Below are positions 24,699 to 33,514 of a DNA stretch of 64,000 nucleotides, one piece after another; the stretch's first letter is position 1, and each line of letters starts with the position of its first letter. Below the pieces are notes generated by a model. That model ran no database searches. It saw only the letters and a list, made by a program, of their open reading frames with translations, and was not told where the DNA came from. The stretch covers positions 1,116,001 to 1,180,000 of the forward strand of contig NC_016026.1 of assembly GCF_000226315.1 (NCBI RefSeq), written 5' to 3'. The translations under genes were made by a program, and so were the position numbers. The stretch comes from Micavibrio aeruginosavorus ARL-13. GTDB taxonomy: Bacteria > Pseudomonadota > Alphaproteobacteria > Micavibrionales > Micavibrionaceae.

Positions 24699-25331
24699 AT
24701 GAACGCGACCGCCCCAGATCAGGAACCCTCAATCGAGGAAATTTTGGCCTCCATTCGTCAGATCATTTCTGACGATGATGAGGATGGTACACCTGCGCAA
24801 GCTGCAGAACCTGAACCTGTGAAGGAAGAGCCAAAGCCCGCGCCTGCACCGACTCCGGAACCTGTGAAACAGGCAGAGCCGAAGAAGGACGATGTTCTCG
24901 AGCTGAAAGATCCGATTCCGGAAGAAGAGCCGGAAGAACCGGCGCCTGCACCAATCATTGACATGGAAGACGCCGTGGAGGAGGAGCCTGTTGTTGCGGC
25001 TCCGCCACCACCGCCACCAGCACCGAAACCCGCCCCTGCGCCCGCACCAAAGCCGGCTCCCGTGGCGATGTCCAAAGTCGACATCGACGAAGAATCCGTT
25101 TTGGGTGAAGTTGCGGCCTCGGCCACGTTTGCGGGGTTTGCGCGTCTGGCCAACAACATCGCTGTTGACCGCCGTCGCCAAACCGGTGAGGGCGTAACAA
25201 TCGAGGATATTGTACGCGATATGCTTCAACCGCTGTTGCGTCAGTGGTTGGATGACAATCTGCCGACAATGATCGAGCGCATGGTCCAAAAAGAGCTGGA
25301 AAAGCTTGCCCAGCGCGCTTTAGACGACTAA
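24699..25331 (+). CDS. popZ: Polar organizing protein PopZ (DUF2497)
   Basis: 210 residues with the three PopZ parts: an N-terminal helix EPSIEEILASIRQIISDD (residues ~8-25) that recruits partners, a central Pro/Glu/Ala-rich disordered spacer (~25-125), and a C-terminal helical oligomerization region containing TIEDIVRDMLQPLLRQWLD and MVQKELEKLAQRA. In Caulobacter PopZ polymerises at the pole and anchors ParB-parS. The order tolC-popZ-valS is conserved in alphaproteobacteria. ATG 24699 is preferred to TTG at 24690. Confidence 0.92.
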   Translation: MNATAPDQEPSIEEILASIRQIISDDDEDGTPAQAAEPEPVKEEPKPAPAPTPEPVKQAEPKKDDVLELKDPIPEEEPEEPAPAPIIDMEDAVEEEPVVAAPPPPPPAPKPAPAPAPKPAPVAMSKVDIDEESVLGEVAASATFAGFARLANNIAVDRRRQTGEGVTIEDIVRDMLQPLLRQWLDDNLPTMIERMVQKELEKLAQRALDD

Positions 25332-25384
25332 AACAAACATCGGAAATTACTGGTTTTTTGTACAACTCTGCACGGGGATGATCC

Positions 25385-28045
25385 ATGCTGGAAAAAACAT
25401 TTCAGCCTGAAAAGGTTGAAGCGCAACATTACGAATTGTGGGAACAATCCGGCGTGTTCAAATGCAACCCGGAAAGCAACACAGCGCCCTTTACAATCAT
25501 GATGCCGCCGCCCAACGTCACGGGCAGCCTGCACCTCGGCCATGCGTTGAATGGCACGTTACAGGACATCCTGACCCGCTATTACCGGATGAAGGGGCGC
25601 GACGCCCTGTGGCAACCGGGCACCGACCATGCCGGTATTGCGACACAGATGATTGTTGAACGCAATCTGGCCGCCGAAGGTTTAAACCGTCGCGAAATGG
25701 GCCGCGAAAAATTCCTCGAAAAAGTTTGGGAATGGAAAGAATATTCCGGCAGCACAATCACACGACAGTTCCGCCGCCTTGGCACGTCGCCAGATTGGGC
25801 ACGTGAACGGTTCACCATGGACGAAGGCCTGAACCGCGCCGTACGCCGCGTGTTCGTTCAGCTGTTCAAGGAAGGGCTGATCTACAAAGACAACCGTCTG
25901 GTGAACTGGGACCCGAAATTACAGACCGCCGTTTCCGATCTGGAAGTGGAGATGAAGGAGACCAAGGGCCATATGTGGCACATCCGTTACCCGATCGAAG
26001 GGGAAACGGAACGTTTCATCACCATCGCAACAACGCGCCCGGAAACCATGCTGGGCGATACGGCGATTATCGTGAATCCGAATGATGATCGGTACAAGGA
26101 CTTGGTCGGTAAATTCGCCATCCTGCCGATCGTTGGCCGCCCGATTAAAATTATTGCCGATGAATATGTGGATCCGGAATTCGGGACCGGTGCGATGAAG
26201 GTGACCCCGGCGCACGATTTCAATGACTTTGAAATCGGCAAGCGTCACGGGCTAGAGTTTATCAATATCTTCGATCGCACTGCGCATTTGAACGAAAACG
26301 CGCCGGAAGAATATCAGGGTATGGAACGCTTCGAAGCCCGCAAGAAATTACTGGAAGAGCTGGAAGCACAAGACCTGCTGGTCAAAATCGAAGATGTTAC
26401 TCATGCCATTCCGTATGACGAGAAAAGCAAAAGCGTCATTCTGGAACCGTTCATGACCGAACAATGGTACTGCGATGCCAAAACGCTGGCCCAGCCAGCG
26501 ATTGAGGCTGTGCGCTCGGGCAAAACGGTCATTATTCCGAAATCCGCCGAAAGCACCTATTTCCACTGGATGGAAAACATCCAGCCATGGTGTATTTCCC
26601 GCCAATTGTGGTGGGGACACCAGATCCCCGCATGGTACGGCCCGGAAGGGTCCGTATTTGTGGCCGAGACGGAAGAGGAGGCCTATGCCGAAGCCAAAGC
26701 GAAGTTTGGTGACGGTGTTACCCTGACCCGTGATGAAGATGTTCTGGATACATGGTTCTCCTCCGCTTTGTGGCCGTTCTCGACACTGGGCTGGCCGGAT
26801 AAGACGCCGGAACTGAACAAATATTATCCGGGTGACGTGCTGACCACGGCGGCCGATATTATCTTCTTCTGGGTGGCCCGGATGATGATGATGGGCATTC
26901 ACTTCATGGGGGATGTGCCGTTCAAAACCGTTTACCTGCATGGTTTGATTCTGGACGGGAAGGGACAGAAAATGTCCAAAACCCGTGGCAACGTCATTGA
27001 CCCGTTGGATACCATTGAAAAATACGGTGCGGACGCGCTGCGCTTTACGTTGGCCGCGTTGGCCACGCAGGGGCGGAATATCAAACTGTCCGAAGATCGT
27101 GTGGAAACATACCGTAACTTTGCCACCAAATTGTGGAACGCGGCGCGGTATTGCCAGATGAACCATTGCGCGGCCGGGCGGAATTATAACCCCGCCACCG
27201 TCACGGCGACGCCGAACAAATGGATTATCAGCGCGCTGAAGGAAACGACCGAAGCGGTGGATGCGGCGATTGAAGCGTATAAATTCAACGATGCCGCCAA
27301 TGCCCTGTACCAATTCGTCTGGGGCACGTTCTGCGACTGGTATCTGGAGTTTACCAAGCCGATCCTGTCGGGTGATGACAAGGTCCAGGCCGAAGAAACC
27401 CGCGAAACGACCGGCTGGGTGCTGGACCAGATTTTGCTGATCCTGAACCCGATCATGCCGTTCATTACCGAGGAGCTGTACACGGCGCTGGCCGAACGCC
27501 CGTTGAACACGGCGTTGATTTCGTCCCAATGGCCGGAATACCCGGCATCGTTCACGCATGCGGATGCGACGACGGAAATGAACTGGCTGATCAAGTTCAT
27601 CACCGAAATCCGCAGTGTGCGGGCCGATATGAACGTTCCAGCAGGGGCGAAAATTCGCCTGCTGGTCAAGGATGCGAATGCGGGCACACAGGCCAGCCTG
27701 AAATCCTACGACGACGTTCTGAAGCGCATGGCGCGTCTGGAAACTGTCGATCTGTTCAGCGGCCAGTCCGTTCCGGCGGGATCAATCCAGACGGTGGTGA
27801 ATGAAGCCACGTTGATCATGCCGATTGCCGACATTATCGATCTGGACAAGGAACGCGCCCGTCTGCGCAAAGAGATCGAGAAGCTGTCATCCGACATTGA
27901 AAAGATCGAGCAGAAGCTGTCCGATAAGAAATTCGTCGATAATGCTCCGGCGGAGATTATTGAAGAACAGCACAAGCGCAAAGAAACAGCCGAAACCACC
28001 CGGACGAAACTGTCCGCGGCGCTGAAGCAGTTGGAAGCGGCGTAA
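25385..28045 (+). CDS. valS: Valyl-tRNA synthetase
   Basis: Class I aminoacyl-tRNA synthetase of 886 residues. Seen: the HIGH motif as HLGH at residues 50-53 following PPPNVTG, the CP1 editing domain (~200-350) with TTRPETMLGDTA, the KMSKS motif as KMSKT near 530, an anticodon-binding domain, and a C-terminal coiled-coil arm (~820-886, ERARLRKEIEKLSSDIEKIEQ), which marks ValS as opposed to IleS or LeuS. Ends at a very strong hairpin terminator. Confidence 0.97.
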   Translation: MLEKTFQPEKVEAQHYELWEQSGVFKCNPESNTAPFTIMMPPPNVTGSLHLGHALNGTLQDILTRYYRMKGRDALWQPGTDHAGIATQMIVERNLAAEGLNRREMGREKFLEKVWEWKEYSGSTITRQFRRLGTSPDWARERFTMDEGLNRAVRRVFVQLFKEGLIYKDNRLVNWDPKLQTAVSDLEVEMKETKGHMWHIRYPIEGETERFITIATTRPETMLGDTAIIVNPNDDRYKDLVGKFAILPIVGRPIKIIADEYVDPEFGTGAMKVTPAHDFNDFEIGKRHGLEFINIFDRTAHLNENAPEEYQGMERFEARKKLLEELEAQDLLVKIEDVTHAIPYDEKSKSVILEPFMTEQWYCDAKTLAQPAIEAVRSGKTVIIPKSAESTYFHWMENIQPWCISRQLWWGHQIPAWYGPEGSVFVAETEEEAYAEAKAKFGDGVTLTRDEDVLDTWFSSALWPFSTLGWPDKTPELNKYYPGDVLTTAADIIFFWVARMMMMGIHFMGDVPFKTVYLHGLILDGKGQKMSKTRGNVIDPLDTIEKYGADALRFTLAALATQGRNIKLSEDRVETYRNFATKLWNAARYCQMNHCAAGRNYNPATVTATPNKWIISALKETTEAVDAAIEAYKFNDAANALYQFVWGTFCDWYLEFTKPILSGDDKVQAEETRETTGWVLDQILLILNPIMPFITEELYTALAERPLNTALISSQWPEYPASFTHADATTEMNWLIKFITEIRSVRADMNVPAGAKIRLLVKDANAGTQASLKSYDDVLKRMARLETVDLFSGQSVPAGSIQTVVNEATLIMPIADIIDLDKERARLRKEIEKLSSDIEKIEQKLSDKKFVDNAPAEIIEEQHKRKETAETTRTKLSAALKQLEAA

Positions 28046-28056
28046 GACGGCGTTAC

Positions 28057-28131
28057 AACACGACGCCCACGACGATCACGACGGGGTTTTGCGCCCATAA
28101 TCGTCGTGCCGTCGTGGGCGTCGTGTTTTTT
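28057..28131 (+). terminator. valS terminator (long hairpin)
   Basis: An 18-base arm AACACGACGCCCACGACG pairs with its exact complement, with an inner CACGACG/CGTCGTG extension, followed by TTTTTTATTT. Much longer than a normal intrinsic terminator. Confidence 0.9.
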
Positions 28132-28152
28132 ATTTGTACAAGCCACACCATT

Positions 28153-28222
28153 CGTCATCACCCGGTTTATCCGGGTGATCCATACCAGCCGATGGATTGC
28201 CCGGATAAACCGGGCAATGATG
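28153..28222. repeat. Paired palindromic repeat, family A-like (copy 3, diverged)
   Basis: Two hairpins in opposite orientation, CACCCGGTTTATCCGGGTG and TTGCCCGGATAAACCGGGCAA, each with a CGGTTTAT or ATAAACCG core, flanked by GTCAT and ATGATG. Layout as in the elements at 3999 and 33632. Confidence 0.7.
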
Positions 28223-28273
28223 GAATGTGTGTATTCGCCTTTGCCATCCCGGCGCAGGCCGGGGTAGAGGACA

Positions 28274-28303
28274 AAAAAACAAAAAAGCCGCCCAATGGGC
28301 GGC
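28274..28303 (-). terminator. rpmE terminator
   Basis: GCCGCCC AAT GGGCGGC stem (28287-28303), followed on the minus strand by TTTTTTGTTTTTTTG. Confidence 0.92.
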
Positions 28304-28329
28304 TTTTGTATGTCGTATCGCGACAGCGA

Positions 28330-28572
28330 TTATTTCTTGTCGCCAGCTTCTGCGCTGAGGCCGAAACCTGCGTAACGCTTGGAGAATTTGTCCAGCGCGC
28401 CGCGTTCGGTAATTTTCTGTGCGCCGCCGCTCCAAGCCGGGTGGCTGTAGCAGTCAACGTCCAGACGCATCACGTCACCCGGTTTGCCCCAGGTGGTGCG
28501 CATCGAATATTCTTCGCCCTTGGTCGTCACGACTGTGATTTCGTGGTAGTCCGGGTGTATGTCGGCCTTCAT
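28330..28572 (-). CDS. rpmE: Ribosomal protein L31
   Basis: 80 residues: MKADIHPDYHEITV, then MRTTWGKPGDVMRLDVDCYSHPAW and GALDKFSKRYAGFG, the L31 pattern. The zinc-binding Cys pairs of type A L31 are absent (only one Cys, in DVDCYSHP), as in zinc-independent forms. The short ATG at 28572 is chosen; a longer in-frame start at 28599 adds nine residues not found in L31. Confidence 0.93.
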   Translation of the reverse strand: MKADIHPDYHEITVVTTKGEEYSMRTTWGKPGDVMRLDVDCYSHPAWSGGAQKITERGALDKFSKRYAGFGLSAEAGDKK

Positions 28573-28728
28573 GGCGTATCTCCTATAAATCAGGCGCACT
28601 TTTTATCGTTAATACCCCAGCAATTCAAGTACTTTTTCGGAAAAAAGCACCTAAAACGGTTCGCCGGGGTCATGGTTACGGGGTTTTTATAAAAAACCGT
28701 TTCTTTTCAATACTCTATCCTTGTAGGC

Positions 28729-29826
28729 CTAGGCGCATTTTGCCGTTGAATCACACGTCCCACAGGCCAATGACTTCCCTGCGGAGCGCAAATCGGCGAA
28801 GGCTTCGTCCAGGCGGGCGATGATTCCCAGTTCGCCCTCGCGCAGCCATTTGCGGGGGTCGTACAGTTTTTTGTACGGGGTGCCGTCATCCGGGTCGATC
28901 TGGTACTTGAACGCCTTGGCGTTGGCCTCGACGAATTTGCCCACGGATTCAGAGAACGCGAACTGGGTGTCCGTGTCGATGTTCATTTTGAAAATGCCGT
29001 AGCCCAGAGATTCGGTGATTTTGTCCTTTTCCGACCCAGATCCGCCATGGAAGACCAGATCCAGTGGGTTGGCCGCCGTGTTGTGGGTTTTCTGGACCAG
29101 TTCCTGAGAATTTTTCAGGATTTCGGGGCGCAGTTTCACGTTGCCCGGTTTGTAAACGCCATGCACGTTGCCGAACGAAGCGGCAATGCTGAAATGACCG
29201 AGCGGCAGCAGGGTGTCATAGGCGCGCAGAACATCTTCCGGCTGGGTGTAGAGTTTGTCGTTATCGACATCGTCGGACCCGACGCCGTCTTCTTCGCCAC
29301 CGGTGACGCCCAGTTCGATTTCAATGCTCATATCAATCTTCGCCATGCGTTTCAGCAGGCGGGCACATTCCGACAGGTTGAAATCCAGATCTTCCTCGGA
29401 CAAATCCACCATGTGGGAGGAGAAGAGCGGCTTGCCCGTTTCTTTGTAGAACGCTTCGCCATGTTCGATCATTGCCTCAACCCACGGGATCAATTTCTTG
29501 TTGGCGTGGTCGGTGTGCAGGACGACGCACACGCCGTAATGTTCGGCCATCATGTGGACGTGGCGGGCGGCGGATACGGCGCCCAGAACCTTCGCCTTGA
29601 AACTGTCGGCGCATCCCTTGCCCGCGTAAAATTCAGCGCCGCCGTTGGACAGTTGGATGATCACATCGGCTTTGTTTTTTGCCGCGGCTTCCATCACGGC
29701 GTTGATGGAATTGGTGCCAACCACGTTGACGGCGGGCAGGGCGTATTGACCATCTTTGCAGGCCTTGACCAAAGCCAGATAGTCCGCGCCCGTAACAACG
29801 CCGGGTTTCAATTTCGTGGTGTCCAT
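28729..29826 (-). CDS. fbaA: Class II fructose-1,6-bisphosphate aldolase
   Basis: 365 residues. It reversibly cleaves fructose-1,6-bisphosphate to DHAP and glyceraldehyde-3-phosphate, using zinc. Seen: the zinc/catalytic block VVLHTDHANKKLIPW near 105, an IEIELGVTGGEEDG loop near 175, FHGGSGSEKDKI near 265 and FKMNIDTDTQFAF near 285. This is the E. coli FbaA (class IIA) length and order. The C-terminus ends in CGTCDSTAKCA, a three-Cys tail I do not expect in FbaA. ATG 29826 with AAGGA is chosen. Gap and transketolase lie further along the same strand, but unrelated genes separate them. Confidence 0.95.
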   Translation of the reverse strand: MDTTKLKPGVVTGADYLALVKACKDGQYALPAVNVVGTNSINAVMEAAAKNKADVIIQLSNGGAEFYAGKGCADSFKAKVLGAVSAARHVHMMAEHYGVCVVLHTDHANKKLIPWVEAMIEHGEAFYKETGKPLFSSHMVDLSEEDLDFNLSECARLLKRMAKIDMSIEIELGVTGGEEDGVGSDDVDNDKLYTQPEDVLRAYDTLLPLGHFSIAASFGNVHGVYKPGNVKLRPEILKNSQELVQKTHNTAANPLDLVFHGGSGSEKDKITESLGYGIFKMNIDTDTQFAFSESVGKFVEANAKAFKYQIDPDDGTPYKKLYDPRKWLREGELGIIARLDEAFADLRSAGKSLACGTCDSTAKCA

Positions 29827-29883
29827 GATGTGATCCTTTTTCAAATGCAATGATGGGAAAACTATAGAACCCGCGCGGCCAAA

Positions 29884-29914
29884 CAAAAAGCCCCAACTTG
29901 CGCGGGGCTTTTGA
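29884..29914. terminator. Terminator between the Gly-rich gene and fbaA
   Basis: AAAAGCCCC (29886-29894) and GGGGCTTTT (29904-29912) form a symmetric hairpin; T-runs on both sides make it usable on either strand. It most likely ends the minus-strand regulator/Gly-rich transcript before fbaA starts. Confidence 0.88.
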
Positions 29915-29934
29915 AAAATTTGGTCTTACTGGAA

Positions 29935-30168
29935 TTACGGAGCCGGAGCCGGACCGCCGCCTTCGCCACCCGACGGAGCCGCGCCACCATCAGAAGAACC
30001 GCCACCGCCAAAGCTGAAGCCGCCGAAGGAGAAGCCAAAACCGCCACCGGATGATCCGTCCGCGCCAAAGTCCAGAGTCAGCGCCGCCACGTTGGGATCA
30101 ACCACCGGGGACGGGAGGGCGTCGAATGCGGCCTCAAACTGTGCTGTAAACTCAAGTCCTGTTGTCAT
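29935..30168 (-). CDS. Gly/Phe-rich mini-protein next to a winged-helix regulator
   Basis: 77 residues. The first 35 (MTTGLEFTAQFEAAFDALPS...) look like a normal acidic amphipathic segment. The rest is a run of Gly, Ser and Phe with FGFSFGGFSFGGGG repeats, ending in GGGPAPAP. It starts nine bases after the stop of the winged-helix gene, so the two are an operon. No family recognised. A Gly-rich tail behind a short leader recalls precursor peptides and phase-separating low-complexity tails; there is no maturation enzyme nearby to support the first. Confidence 0.55.
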   Translation of the reverse strand: MTTGLEFTAQFEAAFDALPSPVVDPNVAALTLDFGADGSSGGGFGFSFGGFSFGGGGSSDGGAAPSGGEGGGPAPAP

Positions 30169-30177
30169 CGTTCCAAA

Positions 30178-30732
30178 TCAATCATTTCCGGTCTTCTGCA
30201 GGATTCCCGCGGCAATAAGGTTGTTTAATGCCCGGTTGTCCGTGGTCAGCGGCCCGTTATACAAAACATCAAAAACATCTTGGCGTTTCACCGTTTTCAG
30301 ACTGCCCACCGTGGCGACAATCTTGGCGTCCCGCAGAGTGGGGCGGTGCTGACCGAACAGATTGATATAGTGAATCAGGAAGTTTTTCAAGCTTTTATGC
30401 GATTTTTCGAAGTAATCCAGCGATAAATCCAAGTTTTTCTTGGAATAACCTGCAATATGCAGGCGGATTTCCCGCCCATCGCGGCCCGATTGCTGGCGCA
30501 TAATGCAGCCATAGTCATATAACCATTCAATATCGCGGTTCAGGGCGGATTTATGCGCCCCCAACCGTTCCATGATTTCGGCCTGGGTCGTGCCCGGAAA
30601 TTCATCAATATCGGCCAAAATGACCGCCCGCCGCAGGGTGCAAGCCGGTTCACCCCCCAGTGCATCCACCAGATGGTCAATAATATGGCCGATCCGCTCG
30701 GCCTTTTCCTTTGGGTCCATGGATTGCGTCAT
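30178..30732 (-). CDS. Winged-helix DNA-binding protein (MarR-like)
   Basis: 184 residues. A helix-turn-helix with wing is visible at about 45-100: TTQAEIMERLGAHKSALNRDIEWLYDYG followed by a beta wing SGRDGREIRLHIAGYSKK, a MarR-like pattern. The C-terminal half (DYFEKSHKSLKNFLIHYINLF...) is helical, and a second short winged-like segment VFDVLYNGPLTTDNRALNNLIAAGIL closes the protein. It may control itself and the Gly-rich gene that follows; ligand unknown. Confidence 0.72.
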   Translation of the reverse strand: MTQSMDPKEKAERIGHIIDHLVDALGGEPACTLRRAVILADIDEFPGTTQAEIMERLGAHKSALNRDIEWLYDYGCIMRQQSGRDGREIRLHIAGYSKKNLDLSLDYFEKSHKSLKNFLIHYINLFGQHRPTLRDAKIVATVGSLKTVKRQDVFDVLYNGPLTTDNRALNNLIAAGILQKTGND

Positions 30733-30874
30733 GCGCGCCTTTTCACCGTAAATCCCGGTTATTGAACACCATTTTGGGGGTAAATGTCTAAGAATGTGTT
30801 TCTGGGGATGGGGCGTTTTTATAATGGCTTGATATTAAAAGGAAAAGTTTGTTTTTGTGTGGGGGTGGTTTTGT

Positions 30875-30904
30875 TTGACATATTCCATAATTCAGGGCTA
30901 TCTT
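30875..30904 (+). promoter_or_regulatory. Sigma-70-like promoter of the 505-residue unknown gene
   Basis: TTGACA (30875-30880), 18 bases, TATCTT (30899-30904); predicted start near 30911, 27 bases ahead of the ATG, with AGGGA as ribosome site. Confidence 0.6.
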
Positions 30905-30937
30905 TTGGCGGCTCGGGTATAATTAGGGAAAATAGAT

Positions 30938-32455
30938 ATGGCGGACGATTCATACGGTCATGGTACGGCGCATAAGCCGGGTTTCCTCAAGCGACTATTT
31001 TCCTTTGGCTGGGATCAGCGGTTGCGCGCGAATTCCACACCCAAGGAATTGCCGCTGCCGTTGCCAGCGCCACCGTCGAAAATTGTCGAGCCATGGACAT
31101 TGACCGAACAGGAATCTTTATTTTTCGCGCAGTCCAAAAAATCCTTCCGCACCCGTGCGTTTAAAAATCACGCTTTGCCGGGGCAGCCGCACGAATATCT
31201 GGAGGCTGATTATGTGCCTGATCTGCAAAAATGGCGCATCGCGAAAATGGCCGTTTCTGAAGCCCGTGTTTTGCCCGCTTTGTCCGCCGATGCGGATGCA
31301 AACGGAAAAGTCCCCGTGAAATCATCCGTGATTTTGGAAGATGATGTGTGTGTGATGCGGGCGCTGCATAAAATGGCCCTGTTCGAATTTGGCACGGATG
31401 CACAGAGCGCGCATTCCCTGCGCGAAGACGTGGTCGAGGATTTAAGCGGATCACACTTCATTGATTTTGCCCATGGCGAGCACATTATTTTCGAAATCAA
31501 TGGCCACCCCAGTCTGACCAGCGAGGGTAAACCCGTTCGCAACGGCACCTATCCAGAGAGCGAATTGCAATTCGCGGCCAAGGTTTACGCAGACATCATA
31601 GCGGAGAAGCAAGCTGCCGTTCGTTTGATTGATTTGGCGCGATTGGAAATTCATGCCAAGCCGCAATCTGATGATCCGATGAAAGATTTTGAATATTTTG
31701 CATCTATTCAGGCGGCTGCGGATTATGTTGCGAAAAAAATCGGCGATAATAAGACCTATTATTTTGGACAAGTTCTGAAAGATTGTAGAAATGTTCGTGG
31801 TCGTGTTGCGAGGCGCATGGAAACCGCGTCCTTTCCGCTTCCATGGGAGAAGCGGAATTCGATCGATTTGGCAGCGGGTATTGCGTGTGTAAAATCCGCT
31901 ATCCCTGCTGTGCAGAAGCTGGCTAGTTTGGCTGATGTTTATGCGGAAGAAGCCGAGATAAACGATGTTCTGCGGAAGAGTGCTTTAAGTTTTATGGTTT
32001 ATAACGCGGCGTTTTTGTATAGCGGGTATCAATCTGATCTGGGCGATTTTTCATGTTTTGGTGCGGTGGAATTTGCGCAATCTTTGGCGCGTGAGGCCGA
32101 TACGCTAATGGATAATTATTCCTTTGATGATGAAAGGAAAAAAACTGTTCGGGCCTTTATCATGCAACCGCGCGAGCCAGAAGTCATCGCCAATGGAATG
32201 ATGAAATTACGCGATGCTTTGAATAACCTGCACGATGTGTCTCGCAGGCAATCGCTTGCCGTGCAAGAAGGGCAAAAGCCGAAAATGGAGTTGCCGGATT
32301 ATCGCGATTTAACAACGCAATTTAATACGATTGCGTCGAATGATAATGCGCAGGCGTTGGTGCAGATTAAGGCACTGGATTATACCGATGAGGAAATTGA
32401 TCGGGATGTAAAAGCCTTTCACAAACGAATGCGGGCGGGTAAGCATTTAGGATAA
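30938..32455 (+). CDS. Hypothetical protein, 505 residues
   Basis: No family recognised. The N-terminal ~60 residues are basic and proline-rich (KPGFLKRLFSFGWDQRL, then a PLPLPAPPSK linker). A mixed alpha/beta part follows to ~200, containing FIDFAHGEHIIFEINGHPSL, and the rest is helical with many charged residues. No signal peptide or membrane helix is seen, so it is probably cytoplasmic. The last half has more A/T-rich codons than its neighbours. It has its own good promoter and a strong terminator, so it forms a single-gene unit between two gene clusters. Confidence 0.75.
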   Translation: MADDSYGHGTAHKPGFLKRLFSFGWDQRLRANSTPKELPLPLPAPPSKIVEPWTLTEQESLFFAQSKKSFRTRAFKNHALPGQPHEYLEADYVPDLQKWRIAKMAVSEARVLPALSADADANGKVPVKSSVILEDDVCVMRALHKMALFEFGTDAQSAHSLREDVVEDLSGSHFIDFAHGEHIIFEINGHPSLTSEGKPVRNGTYPESELQFAAKVYADIIAEKQAAVRLIDLARLEIHAKPQSDDPMKDFEYFASIQAAADYVAKKIGDNKTYYFGQVLKDCRNVRGRVARRMETASFPLPWEKRNSIDLAAGIACVKSAIPAVQKLASLADVYAEEAEINDVLRKSALSFMVYNAAFLYSGYQSDLGDFSCFGAVEFAQSLAREADTLMDNYSFDDERKKTVRAFIMQPREPEVIANGMMKLRDALNNLHDVSRRQSLAVQEGQKPKMELPDYRDLTTQFNTIASNDNAQALVQIKALDYTDEEIDRDVKAFHKRMRAGKHLG

Positions 32456-32483
32456 AAAACGGCGCCATCGGGCGCCGTTTTTG
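32455..32483. terminator. Bidirectional terminator between the unknown gene and gap
   Basis: AAAAAACGGCGCC ATC GGGCGCCGTTTTTG: a GC-rich stem flanked by A- and T-runs between convergent genes. Confidence 0.92.
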
Positions 32484-32503
32484 TTTGTTTATGTGGTCCT
32501 GTA

Positions 32504-33514
32504 TTACAGGCTGGCCATCTTTACGGCGGTGTCCAACATGCGGTTGGAGAAGCCCCATTCGTTGTCGTACCACGCCATGACGCGCACCATGGTGCCGTCG
32601 ATGACTTTGGTTTCGTTGATGGCAAACATGGATGAATGCGGGTCGTGGTTGAAATCGCCGCTGACCAGTTCGTCGGTGTAGTAGCCGAGGATGCCCTTCA
32701 ACTGATTGCTGTTGGCGGCGGCTTTGATCAGTTCGCTGATTTCTTCCACCGTCGTGGCGCGTTTGGCCACGAATTTGAAATCAACCAGTGACACGTTCGG
32801 GGTTGGCACGCGGATGGCAACGCCGTCCAGCTTGCCTTTCAGATCCGGCAGAACCTTGCCCACGGCCTTGGCGGCCCCGGTGGAGGTCGGGATCATGTTC
32901 AGCGCGGCGGCGCGGGCGCGGTGCAAATCCTTGTGGTTGGTGTCCACAATGCGCTGGTCGCCGGTGTAGGAATGAATGGTGGTCATGAACCCATGTTCAA
33001 TCCCAATCGCGTTGTGCAACACGGATGCCACAGGGGCGAGGCAGTTGGTGGTGCAGGATGCGTTGGACACGATTTTGTGATCAGCGGTCAGCTTGTCGGA
33101 GTTCACACCATAAACAACCGTGATGTCTTCATCGGTGGCCGGGGCGGAAATAAGCACCTTTTTCGCGCCAGCGGTCAAATGTTTGGCCGCATCATCACGT
33201 TTGGTGAAAATGCCGGAGCATTCAAATGCAACATCAACGCCTACATCTTTCCAGGGTAGGGCAGCTGGGTCTTTCACCTGAACGCATTTAATTTTGTGAC
33301 CATTGACGATCAGAACGTCATTGCCTTGGGTTTCCACGTCGAACGGGAAACGGCCATGAACCGAGTCATATTTCAACAAATGCGCATTGGTGTGCAGATC
33401 GGCCAGATCGTTGATGGCGACAATCTCCAGATCCTTACGGCCAGATTCATAAAGGGCGCGTAAAACCAGGCGGCCGATACGGCCAAAGCCACTGATGGCG
33501 ACGGATGCTGTCAT
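32504..33514 (-). CDS. gap: Glyceraldehyde-3-phosphate dehydrogenase, type I
   Basis: 336 residues; oxidises glyceraldehyde-3-phosphate to 1,3-bisphosphoglycerate with NAD(P). Seen: nucleotide-binding start AISGFGRIGRLVLRAL, catalytic Cys in SNASCTTNCLAP near residue 150, catalytic His in TIHSYTGDQR near 180, and the C-terminal WYDNEWGFSNRM. The residue after the second beta strand, INDLADL, ends in Asp-Leu, compatible with NAD use. No pgk follows, unlike the usual tkt-gap-pgk-fba order. Confidence 0.96.
   Translation of the reverse strand: MTASVAISGFGRIGRLVLRALYESGRKDLEIVAINDLADLHTNAHLLKYDSVHGRFPFDVETQGNDVLIVNGHKIKCVQVKDPAALPWKDVGVDVAFECSGIFTKRDDAAKHLTAGAKKVLISAPATDEDITVVYGVNSDKLTADHKIVSNASCTTNCLAPVASVLHNAIGIEHGFMTTIHSYTGDQRIVDTNHKDLHRARAAALNMIPTSTGAAKAVGKVLPDLKGKLDGVAIRVPTPNVSLVDFKFVAKRATTVEEISELIKAAANSNQLKGILGYYTDELVSGDFNHDPHSSMFAINETKVIDGTMVRVMAWYDNEWGFSNRMLDTAVKMASL

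Noticed and set aside
26348-27559. 403-codon minus frame inside valS
   Set aside because: Antisense shadow of a well-conserved enzyme; valS motifs run straight through it.
29935-30168. RiPP precursor with its own cluster
   Set aside because: The Gly-rich tail is suggestive, but no maturase, protease or exporter gene is adjacent; the nearby radical SAM enzyme is 9 kb away and of a lipid-type family.
30784-30975. 63-codon + frame ahead of the 505-residue gene
   Set aside because: Overlaps that gene's promoter and start, and lacks a ribosome site; its hydrophobic stretch is from T-rich DNA.
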